The notes under the pieces are model-generated. The model worked only from the letters and a program-made list of their open reading frames with translations. It was not told the DNA's origin and did no database searches. Shown here piece after piece: positions 17,674 through 24,974 of a stretch of DNA of 64,000 bases (its first letter is position 1; every line of letters begins with the position of its first letter). Source of the DNA: Butyrivibrio sp. NC2007 (GTDB lineage: Bacteria; Bacillota; Clostridia; Lachnospirales; Lachnospiraceae); assembly GCF_000421405.1 (NCBI RefSeq), contig NZ_ATWY01000004.1, forward strand, positions 1-64,000. The letters run 5' to 3'. The translations under genes and the position numbers were made by a program.

Positions 17674-17702
17674 AGTGTAGTAACTGTGGCTTTTAGAGTC
17701 AA
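17674..17702 (-). promoter_or_regulatory. Promoter of the RACo-like operon, nearly leaderless
   Basis: Minus strand TTGACT (17697-17702), 17-base spacer, TACACT (17674-17679). The expected transcription start falls near 17667, only one or two bases before the ATG at 17665, and no Shine-Dalgarno site is present. Confidence 0.5.
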
Positions 17703-17703
17703 T

Positions 17704-17834
17704 GGGGACGGTTCTCTTTGACTCCTTTTGAGTCACCGGGGACGTTTCAGTTTGACTCACTTTTTGATCCCTGGGGACGGAGTCAGGGGATCATTTTTGA
17801 GCCCTGGGGACGGAGTCAGTGGCTCATTTTCATC
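17704..17834 (+). repeat. GGGGACGG repeat array, left arm (four units)
   Basis: Four tandem imperfect units with GGGGACGG or GGGGACG cores starting at 17704, 17738, 17773 and 17806 (spacing 34, 35 and 33). Each core is followed by a GTCA/GACTC-type segment and a T-rich TCATTTTTGA segment. The last unit is almost the reverse complement of the last unit of the right arm. No coding potential. Confidence 0.85.
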
Positions 17835-17850
17835 TGGAACACGGAAATAT

Positions 17851-17978
17851 GCATCACAAAATAGGATATATCACCCTATTAATTGGAACCGATTTTTTAA
17901 AAGCATCACAAAAATTTTATATGACAAACTAGTTGGGTTTCCAACCAAGACTTATAAAATTGACCTGATGTGATGCTT
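17851..17978. other. Palindromic core between the repeat arms
   Basis: A 128-base AT-rich stretch. GCATCACAAAA occurs twice as a direct repeat (17851, 17903). The first copy is followed by an AATAGG/CCTATT hairpin (17860-17880). The second copy opens a nested palindrome at 17901-17978: outer arms AAGCATCACA / TGTGATGCTT, inner arms AATTTTATA / TATAAAATT, centre GTTGG / CCAAC. No gene is visible. Confidence 0.7.
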
Positions 17979-18030
17979 CTTAGTAGTCTTTTACCAGCGC
18001 TCCAGGCCCTCAGGAGGAAGCAGCTCCCCC

Positions 18031-18134
18031 AAAAATGATCCCTTACCTCCGTCCCCAGGGGTCAAAAATGAGCCCTTGACTCCGTCCCTAGGGATCAAAA
18101 ATGAGCCACTGACTCCGTCCCGGGGGCTCATTTA
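18031..18134 (-). repeat. GGGGACGG repeat array, right arm (three inverted units)
   Basis: Three units of exactly 33-base period in inverted orientation relative to the left arm, with CCGTCCC cores at 18049, 18082 and 18115. Each is preceded by AAAAATGAKCC and a GACTCCG-type segment. Together with 17704-17834 they make a converging structure around the palindromic core. Confidence 0.85.
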
Positions 18135-18164
18135 GGGGGGCGAAATTGTCACAAAACAATGGCA

Positions 18165-18193
18165 TTTTCAGCTTAAATGTGAGAAAATATAAG
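18165..18193 (+). promoter_or_regulatory. Candidate promoter of the SPFH operon
   Basis: Plus strand TTTTCA (18165-18170), 17-base spacer, TATAAG (18188-18193), about 60 bases before the SPFH start. A typical AAAGGAGAT ribosome site lies at 18241-18249. Confidence 0.5.
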
Positions 18194-18253
18194 GTAACCG
18201 AGTAGAATAATTCGGAAATAAAAAATGGCTTTTTAGTATGAAAGGAGATAGTT

Positions 18254-19444
18254 ATGGGGCTTATTTCAGCAGCACTCTCAGCAGGCGGAAGCGTACTCTC
18301 TGATTCCTGGAGAGATTATTTCTATTGTGATTCACTCACTTCTGATGTGCTTCTAACAAAAGGTAAGAAGAAACAGGGCAAGGGCAATGAGAACATCATC
18401 TCTAACGGATCTATCGTTGCTGTTAACGAAGGTCAGTGCATGATCTTAGTTGACCAGGGACAGATTACTGAAATCTGTGCTGAGGCAGGCGAATTCGTAT
18501 ATGACACTTCAACAGAGCCATCTATTTTCTATGGCGATCTTGGAGAGAACATCGTTAACTCCTTTAAGGAATTCTATAAGAGACTCAGCTTTGCAGGTGG
18601 CACAGCTAAGGATCAGAGAGTTTATTACATCAATACAAAAGACATCATCGGCAACAAGTACGGAACAGTAAATCCCGTTCCTTTCCGCGTAGTTGACACT
18701 AACGTTGGACTTGATATGGATATCGATATCCGCTGCCACGGTGAATACAGCTATAAGATCGTTGATCCTGTTCTTTTCTACAAGAACATCGTTGGCAACG
18801 TAACTGATGAGTTCAGAAGAGACAAGATTGAGTCTCAGCTCAAGAGTGAGCTCCTTACAGCTCTTCAACCTACATTTGCAAAGATCTCAGAAATGGGAAT
18901 CCGTTACAGCGCACTTCCCGGACACACAACAGAGATCGCAGATGTTCTCAACACAGTTCTTTCAAAGAAGTGGACAGAGACCTACGGTATCAAGATTTCT
19001 TCCTTCGGTATCAGCTCAGTTAATGCTTCCGAAGAAGATGAAAAGACAATCAAAGAGCTCCAGAGAGCCGGCGCTCTTAAGAATCCTAATATGGCAGCTG
19101 CTACACTTGCAAGTGCTCAGGCACAGGCTATGCAGGATGCAGCTAAGAACACTGCAACAGGTCCTATGATGGCATTTGCAGGAATGAACATGGCTCAGCA
19201 GGCAGGTGGAATGAACGCACAGTCACTCTATGCAATGGGGGCTCAGCAGGCTCAGCCTCAGGCTGCTCCTCAGATGGCAGCTCCTTCTGCAGGTTCATGG
19301 ACATGTTCCTGCGGAAACGTAAATACAGGTAACTTCTGCCCTAACTGTGGTGCTAAGAAGCCCGATGCCGGATGGACATGCTCATGTGGCACTGTAAACT
19401 CTGGCAACTTCTGCACACAGTGTGGCTCACCAAGACCTAACTAA
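18254..19444 (+). CDS. SPFH-domain protein with two C-terminal zinc ribbons (YdjI-like)
   Basis: The 396-residue protein has an SPFH/band 7 core (about 20-290) followed by an Ala/Gln/Met-rich linker. Two near-identical zinc ribbons close it, WTCSCGNVNTGNFCPNCG and WTCSCGTVNSGNFCTQCG, each with four Cys. This is the architecture of YdjI of Bacillus subtilis and related 'virion core-like' proteins, thought to scaffold membrane-stress complexes. No N-terminal membrane segment is evident, so membrane contact would be peripheral. The next two genes are homologues of the other Bacillus ydj partners. Confidence 0.87.
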   Translation: MGLISAALSAGGSVLSDSWRDYFYCDSLTSDVLLTKGKKKQGKGNENIISNGSIVAVNEGQCMILVDQGQITEICAEAGEFVYDTSTEPSIFYGDLGENIVNSFKEFYKRLSFAGGTAKDQRVYYINTKDIIGNKYGTVNPVPFRVVDTNVGLDMDIDIRCHGEYSYKIVDPVLFYKNIVGNVTDEFRRDKIESQLKSELLTALQPTFAKISEMGIRYSALPGHTTEIADVLNTVLSKKWTETYGIKISSFGISSVNASEEDEKTIKELQRAGALKNPNMAAATLASAQAQAMQDAAKNTATGPMMAFAGMNMAQQAGGMNAQSLYAMGAQQAQPQAAPQMAAPSAGSWTCSCGNVNTGNFCPNCGAKKPDAGWTCSCGTVNSGNFCTQCGSPRPN

Positions 19445-19465
19445 TTTTATTATTTAGAGGAAATC

Positions 19466-20536
19466 ATGGCTTTACACGAATATGAATGCCCCGCCTGTGG
19501 CGGGGCAATGGAATTTAATCCGAAGACCCAGAAGATCAAATGCCCCTTCTGTGATTCGGAATTTGATGTAAAGGACTATATAGCCAATCACAACTCAGAC
19601 TCTGCCGGAGAATCAGCAGATGATTATGTTACAAATCCCGCCGAAGGTGAGGCAGACGCTTCCCAGCCGATGTTCATCTACCGCTGTGGATCCTGTAGCG
19701 GCGAAATCCTGGCCACAGAGTCGCTTGGCTCCATGAAATGTCCTTTCTGCAGTAACAACGTCGTTGTAAAAGAAAAGTTCACAGGAAAGTTCACCCCCGA
19801 CTACATCATTCCTTTTGAAAAGACAAAGGATGATGCCATCGAGGCTTATAAAGGTTACGTAAAATCCAAGAAGCTCCTGCCAAAGGTATTCTTTGATCAG
19901 AATCACATCGATGAGATCAAGGGTATCTATGTGCCCTTCTGGCTCTTTGACGCAACCCAGAACTACAGCGCTTCCTTTGATGCCACCAAGGTCAGGACCT
20001 GGAGCGATCATAACTATCACTACACAGAGACCAGCCACTACGATATTACAAGGGTTGGATCCGAGCGCTTTGAAAAAGTTCCTGTTGACGGCTCCAAAGA
20101 GATGCCCGATGACCTTATGGAATCACTTGAACCCTTCGACCAGTCCAAGATGGTTCCCTTCAACATGGGTTATCTAGCAGGATTTCTCGCCAACAAATAC
20201 AACGTCAACGCCGATGAAGACCAGGGTAGGGCGCTGAGCAGGATGCATTCCTCCGCCATTACCGACTTCAGAAATACCATTTCAGGTTACTCGACGCTTC
20301 GGGCAAGAAGCGAACAGTGCACTCCTTCCAACGAGTCCAGCAAGTATGCTCTTTATCCGGTTTATATCCTCAATACTTCCTGGAACGGAGGAAATTACCT
20401 CTTTGCCATGAACGGACAGAGCGGTAAGTTTGTGGGAAATCTCCCATTTTCTTTATCGAGAGCACTCATGTACTACTTCCCTATCGCCGGTGTAATAGCA
20501 GCTATAGCCTTCGGCCTTTTCTGCATGTTTGCATAA
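19466..20536 (+). CDS. TFIIB-type zinc-ribbon membrane protein (YdjG-like)
   Basis: This 356-residue protein opens with a zinc ribbon (Cys8, Cys11, Cys26, Cys29). A second one follows about residues 73-97 (YRCGSCSG ... KCPFCSNN). A globular middle region contains FVPFWLFD-like IYVPFWLFDATQNYSASFDA. One C-terminal membrane segment (about 334-355) ends the protein. The pattern fits YdjG of Bacillus. It lies 21 bp after the SPFH gene. In Bacillus the equivalent genes follow pspA and belong to the envelope-stress regulon; here no pspA gene is adjacent. Function at the molecular level is unknown. Confidence 0.82.
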   Translation: MALHEYECPACGGAMEFNPKTQKIKCPFCDSEFDVKDYIANHNSDSAGESADDYVTNPAEGEADASQPMFIYRCGSCSGEILATESLGSMKCPFCSNNVVVKEKFTGKFTPDYIIPFEKTKDDAIEAYKGYVKSKKLLPKVFFDQNHIDEIKGIYVPFWLFDATQNYSASFDATKVRTWSDHNYHYTETSHYDITRVGSERFEKVPVDGSKEMPDDLMESLEPFDQSKMVPFNMGYLAGFLANKYNVNADEDQGRALSRMHSSAITDFRNTISGYSTLRARSEQCTPSNESSKYALYPVYILNTSWNGGNYLFAMNGQSGKFVGNLPFSLSRALMYYFPIAGVIAAIAFGLFCMFA

Positions 20537-20556
20537 TGTAACCTTCAGGACAAACC

Positions 20557-21435
20557 ATGAATAAAAAGACACATTTAAAAATCTATCTATCCAGAATGAT
20601 ATTGGCTTTGCTCCTCCTTACACTGCTGTTACCGGTTAAGGTTCTGGCAGCCGATAAACTCTGGGATAGCAATACAGTACCTTCAAGTCGCCAAAAGCCA
20701 AGACTTGTTGACAATGCAGATCTCCTTACGGATTCACAGGAGCAGGCGCTGCTTGCAAGGCTTGACGAGACCAGTCAGAAATGGAGCTGCAACATCGTTT
20801 TGCTGACGACCAATGCCCACGATGGAGACATCCAGGCTTACGCAGATGACTATTTCGATTACAACGGTTTCGGCGCTGACTACAATGAAAGCGGTATTCT
20901 CTTTATGCTCAGCATGTACGACAGAGAATGGGCCATCAGTACCAGCGGCAGTGCGATTAACACCTTCACGGACTACGGTCAGGCCTACATGGTAAACGCC
21001 ATGATGGATGACCTGCGAAATGGCGACTACAACGGTGCATTTACAACTTATGTCAAGGAATGTGACAAGCTCCTCGAAGAGGCTTCCAAGGGTACACCTT
21101 ATGATGTGTATTCCAAACCCATTCGCACAGCTTCTGACTATATGAGCTTTGGCCTATACAGTGTTATCATCGGACTTTTACTGGGTCTTGCCCCGATCCT
21201 TAAGATGAAATCAGACTTAAAGACCGTCAAGATGAAACCCGGTGCCGGTGGTTATCAGGCAGGCTCACCAACTCTCAGAGTTTGCGAGGACAGATTCATT
21301 AATAAGACCCTTCAAAGAACTCCAATCCCCCGCGACAACAATTCTTCAGGACGTGGCAGCTCATTTGGAGGCGGAAGTTCAGTCCACACATCCAGTTCCG
21401 GACACACTCACGGAGGAAGTCACGGACACTTCTAA
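20557..21435 (+). CDS. TPM-domain membrane protein (YdjH/YgcG-like)
   Basis: The 292 residues consist of a signal peptide (about 1-32), a TPM domain (about 50-175) beginning with the hallmark VDNADLLTDSQEQAL, and a membrane segment near 195-212. A Ser/Gly/His-rich tail with GGGSS and GHTHGGSHGHF ends it. TPM domains have been linked to phosphatase activity in plants and to photosystem repair, but in Firmicutes their role is unclear. The domain faces outside. It belongs to the three-gene SPFH/zinc-ribbon/TPM set; the His-rich end could bind metal (inference). Confidence 0.85.
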   Translation: MNKKTHLKIYLSRMILALLLLTLLLPVKVLAADKLWDSNTVPSSRQKPRLVDNADLLTDSQEQALLARLDETSQKWSCNIVLLTTNAHDGDIQAYADDYFDYNGFGADYNESGILFMLSMYDREWAISTSGSAINTFTDYGQAYMVNAMMDDLRNGDYNGAFTTYVKECDKLLEEASKGTPYDVYSKPIRTASDYMSFGLYSVIIGLLLGLAPILKMKSDLKTVKMKPGAGGYQAGSPTLRVCEDRFINKTLQRTPIPRDNNSSGRGSSFGGGSSVHTSSSGHTHGGSHGHF

Positions 21436-21452
21436 AGCAGGAGGATTACCCG

Positions 21453-23225
21453 GTGGCAATGACTGTGAAAATCCGCACAGCTTTGTTGTCAGTAATGGCA
21501 GTACTTCTGGTTACTGTTTTTCTGCTGTTTCTTGGCACACACAAGTACGATACTCCATTACAGAATAAAATAGTTCAGCTGGATTCCGGCTGGACTATTT
21601 CTCGTGGAGATGAGGTTTGGCAGCCTGACAACATAACCAAGACCAGCCTAGGAACGCTAAATGCAGGCGACGTCCTTAAGCTTTCTACCATTCTTCCCGA
21701 TGAACAGATTGCACCTGCAGCACTTTCATTCAGATCAATCCTCTCTTCAGTTGAAGTATTTTTAGATGGTGAGCCCATCTATTCTTTCGGAACAGATTAC
21801 ATCGAAAAGGGCAAAATGGCCCCAAAGAACGAGAACTTCGTACAGCTCCCGGATGATTATCAGGGAAAAGAGCTGACGATCATTCTTACTACCAGCAACA
21901 AAGATGCCTTTTCCGGCTTATCCCCAATAAGGATTGGCATTTATAACGACATAAAAAACACCATGATACAGGGCGTTCGTCTCCCCATGGTAATTGGTGT
22001 ATACCTTTGCCATCTGGGATTCCTGCTCATCATCATGGCACCTTTTTTGGCGTTCTCGAGATATCATGACCTGAGTATTATATTCAGCGGCTTAACATCG
22101 CTGCTCATCGGAATATATATACTCAGCTTTAACGATGTTTTTTGGTATCTAGCGGATAATCCGCCATTTTATACCTTTGCTGAATACATCACTTTATATT
22201 TGATTCCTGCTGCCATCATGGGCTTTGTTGTTGTGACAGGTCAGTCAAGCTTTAAGCGCACTGCCAAGGCTTTGTTTATCATAAATGTCTTATTTGGAAT
22301 AATGACAGCCGTCCTTCACTTTACTAATCTGGTGCACATTTGTAATTTCGTCACCACGCTTCACATTCTTGCTCTGACAGAAGGCATATTTTTAATATTC
22401 TCACTCATACATACAGTAATCAAAGCCTCCAATGATAATGATGCCGACATTGTTCGCGCAAGAATAGTCTCTACTCAGATCCTTATCATAGGTCTTATTC
22501 TATTCGTATTCTGTGCCATGATAGATATTGTTGCTTACAACATTTTGAAGTTCGTCTCCACAGGCCAGGCCAAGGTTGAGATCACCTTCACCACAGTTGG
22601 TGCCCTGGTTTTCATCATGAGCCTTCTTCTTAACTTCTTCTTCCACTGCATAGAATTCATCAACGAATCCACTATAAAAACGCAGCTTGAAGGCCTTGCT
22701 TACAGTGATGCCTTAACAGGTATCTCCAACAGATCCCGCTGCGAACAGACTCTTGCAGAGTTGTCCGGCGACTACACCATAATAAGCATGGACCTCGATT
22801 ACCTTAAATACACCAATGACAATTATGGCCACGACATGGGAGACAAGCTCCTTAGCGGCTTTTCGGAAATACTTCAGAACAGCTTCACCGACGCCTCACT
22901 CATCGGAAGAATGGGCGGTGATGAGTTTATCGTCATTCTCCCGTTTATAGACGAAGAAAGAACCCAGAGAGATCTGGCATGCTTTGCCGATCAGATGGAA
23001 CACAGAAATTCCGGCAGCACAACCCTTAGATTCTCCGCTTCCTGGGGCTATGCTTCCAGCAGGGATAAAGAATTAAAGTCCGGCTCACCGGCACAGAAGG
23101 TATATCTTCTTGCCGATCAGCGCATGTATGCCATGAAAAATCAGCATCACAGGCAGACCCTCGGAAGACTCTATGACGATCTTCTCGGCAAGATGCTGGA
23201 AAAGGGAGGTGACAGCGATGAGTAA
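21453..23225 (+). CDS. Membrane diguanylate cyclase (GGDEF) with extracytoplasmic sensor
   Basis: The 590-residue protein is predicted to make cyclic di-GMP. It has a signal anchor, an extracytoplasmic beta-sandwich-like domain (about 40-165), seven membrane segments (about 170-395) and a GGDEF domain. The active site is intact at 488-492 (RMGGDEF) after the LAYSDALTGISNR entry motif. No RxxD inhibitory site precedes it, so product feedback is not expected. The start is a GTG: AGGAGG stands eight bases before it, while the next ATG is too far. It follows the TPM gene by 17 bp. Confidence 0.88.
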   Translation: MAMTVKIRTALLSVMAVLLVTVFLLFLGTHKYDTPLQNKIVQLDSGWTISRGDEVWQPDNITKTSLGTLNAGDVLKLSTILPDEQIAPAALSFRSILSSVEVFLDGEPIYSFGTDYIEKGKMAPKNENFVQLPDDYQGKELTIILTTSNKDAFSGLSPIRIGIYNDIKNTMIQGVRLPMVIGVYLCHLGFLLIIMAPFLAFSRYHDLSIIFSGLTSLLIGIYILSFNDVFWYLADNPPFYTFAEYITLYLIPAAIMGFVVVTGQSSFKRTAKALFIINVLFGIMTAVLHFTNLVHICNFVTTLHILALTEGIFLIFSLIHTVIKASNDNDADIVRARIVSTQILIIGLILFVFCAMIDIVAYNILKFVSTGQAKVEITFTTVGALVFIMSLLLNFFFHCIEFINESTIKTQLEGLAYSDALTGISNRSRCEQTLAELSGDYTIISMDLDYLKYTNDNYGHDMGDKLLSGFSEILQNSFTDASLIGRMGGDEFIVILPFIDEERTQRDLACFADQMEHRNSGSTTLRFSASWGYASSRDKELKSGSPAQKVYLLADQRMYAMKNQHHRQTLGRLYDDLLGKMLEKGGDSDE

Positions 23226-24915
23226 AAAGCGCATTCTCCCTATAATCTGTGCATTGATACTGACTGCCTGCGTAAGCCTTTTTATCCGTACCTGCATGTC
23301 ATTTACTGCAGAGTACCCCATGGCCGAGCTGGACGAGGGCTGGGTCATTACCGTAAACGGCATTGTTAATAAAGACATTCCTCTCACCCGCTTTATGTCC
23401 ATCACCAACGGCCATCTTGAGAGAGGCGATAACATCGTAATGTACACGACACTACCGGATCTGGGCGATATCCCATTTCCCGTAATACTGTTCAAGAGCA
23501 GATACACGACCCTTACCGCCTTTCTCGACAGCAGGGAAATCTTCGATTTCGGATCAGACATTTACAAAGAAAAAAAATTCCTAGGTAAGACCTACCATTT
23601 CATAACGCTCCCCACTGATTATGCGGGAAAAGAGCTAAAGTTCATCATGAAAGTAAGTGAGCAGGGCGCCTTTAAGGACCTTAATCCACCTATGCTCGGA
23701 AGCCAGCCCGATGTCGAGGGAGATTTCATCCACAGGCATCTGCCCATAATCGCAACCGGCATGTTCCTGATGGTATTTGGTCTTTCCTTCCTTTGCATCA
23801 CAATGTTTTTTGTAAGCTCAGTACCGGACATCAGATCCTTCCTAATAGGTTCCATCTTTTGTATGAACCTGTCAGCATGGATCATGTCCTACTACAGCAT
23901 ACTCTCGCCCTTTGTTTACACCAGATTTGAGACAGAGGTTGAGTTTTTCACCATGTACCTTATTGTGCCTTATTGCTATCTTTTCCTGTATCTGATACAG
24001 AAAATTGAGAACAAGAAACTTTATCTTACAGCTGCTCTTTTGACCACAGGCGTAACCATTGCCCAGTATGTCCTTCACTATATCTTCGGAATCCATATGA
24101 AGGTTACGCTGCCGATCTATCACGCAGCAGGCGCATTCGGATTTGGAGTGATAACCTATTATCTCATCAGGAATATCCGCAAAAGAGATATCTCCGAATC
24201 CGATATGATACAGATGTTTGGAATGTTTATCTTTGCACTGGCACAGCTGATACATCTTATTATTTATTACATGGCCAATTACCACTATATGCCAAATGCC
24301 AGCTTCCTCAGCATTGCAACCATTGATGCCGGATGTCTTGTGTTTGTCGTCTGCCAGCTTGCCAACTATCTTGTGTTTATCACAGGTGCTTATGCCCAAA
24401 GGCAGGAACATGCTTCACTTTCGCACCTGGCTTATGCAGACGGTCTTACCAATCTGCCCAACAGAGCAAAAGCAGACAAAAAGATGGAGGATCTTGATAA
24501 GACAAATCTCGATTACTGTATTATCTCCGTTGACTTAAACGGCCTTAAGTACGTCAACGACAAGTTCGGGCATCCTTCCGGAGATAAGTACATAACAGAT
24601 TTTGCCAAGGTTCTTATTACAACCTTTGACAATACCGGGTTCTGCGCAAGGATCGGTGGAGATGAATTCCTGGTCATCCTGGAAGATTCAACAGAAAAAG
24701 ACGTCGATGCACTGCTTGGAAGAATGAACAGCGCTCTAAACGTAATGAACGCCATATACTCCGAGTATCACAGGAGTGTTGCTACGGGCTACGCCTTCAG
24801 GCATGAATGTGCAGAAAACGCCACATCTCATGAAGTATATCTGCTTGCAGATCAGAGAATGTATGAGCTAAAACGCAAGATGCATGAGGAACTAGGAATA
24901 CATAACAGACTATAA
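23218..24915 (+). CDS. Membrane diguanylate cyclase (GGDEF), paralogue of the preceding gene
   Basis: The 565 residues have the same layout as the upstream protein: N-terminal anchor, extracytoplasmic domain with a matching FLDSREIFDFGSDIY phrase, several membrane segments and a GGDEF domain. The active site is RIGGDEF (480-484) and the entry motif is LAYADGLTNLPNR. No RxxD site is seen. A longer frame opens at 23173, but GGGAGGTGA directly before the ATG at 23218 decides the start, giving an 8-bp overlap with the preceding gene. The tandem pair probably arose by duplication and diverged in the sensor part. Confidence 0.88.
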   Translation: MSKKRILPIICALILTACVSLFIRTCMSFTAEYPMAELDEGWVITVNGIVNKDIPLTRFMSITNGHLERGDNIVMYTTLPDLGDIPFPVILFKSRYTTLTAFLDSREIFDFGSDIYKEKKFLGKTYHFITLPTDYAGKELKFIMKVSEQGAFKDLNPPMLGSQPDVEGDFIHRHLPIIATGMFLMVFGLSFLCITMFFVSSVPDIRSFLIGSIFCMNLSAWIMSYYSILSPFVYTRFETEVEFFTMYLIVPYCYLFLYLIQKIENKKLYLTAALLTTGVTIAQYVLHYIFGIHMKVTLPIYHAAGAFGFGVITYYLIRNIRKRDISESDMIQMFGMFIFALAQLIHLIIYYMANYHYMPNASFLSIATIDAGCLVFVVCQLANYLVFITGAYAQRQEHASLSHLAYADGLTNLPNRAKADKKMEDLDKTNLDYCIISVDLNGLKYVNDKFGHPSGDKYITDFAKVLITTFDNTGFCARIGGDEFLVILEDSTEKDVDALLGRMNSALNVMNAIYSEYHRSVATGYAFRHECAENATSHEVYLLADQRMYELKRKMHEELGIHNRL

Positions 24916-24925
24916 CGACAAACAT

Positions 24926-24966
24926 AAAAAAGCTCCGCTGTCACAAAACAGCGGAGCTTTTAATTT
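24926..24966. terminator. Bidirectional terminator
   Basis: Perfect stem AAAAGCTCCGCTGT / ACAGCGGAGCTTTT with a short loop, flanked by A and T runs, between the convergent diguanylate cyclase and OYE-type genes. It can serve both strands. Confidence 0.9.
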
Positions 24967-24974
24967 ATCATTAT

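Noticed and set aside
17728-17973. 81-codon open frame across the repeat array
   Set aside because: It runs through repeat units and the palindrome, has no ribosome site and no protein-like composition.
17704-18134. CRISPR-like array (regular 33-35 base spacing)
   Set aside because: Units are contiguous variants without unique spacers, they change orientation, and no cas genes are present.
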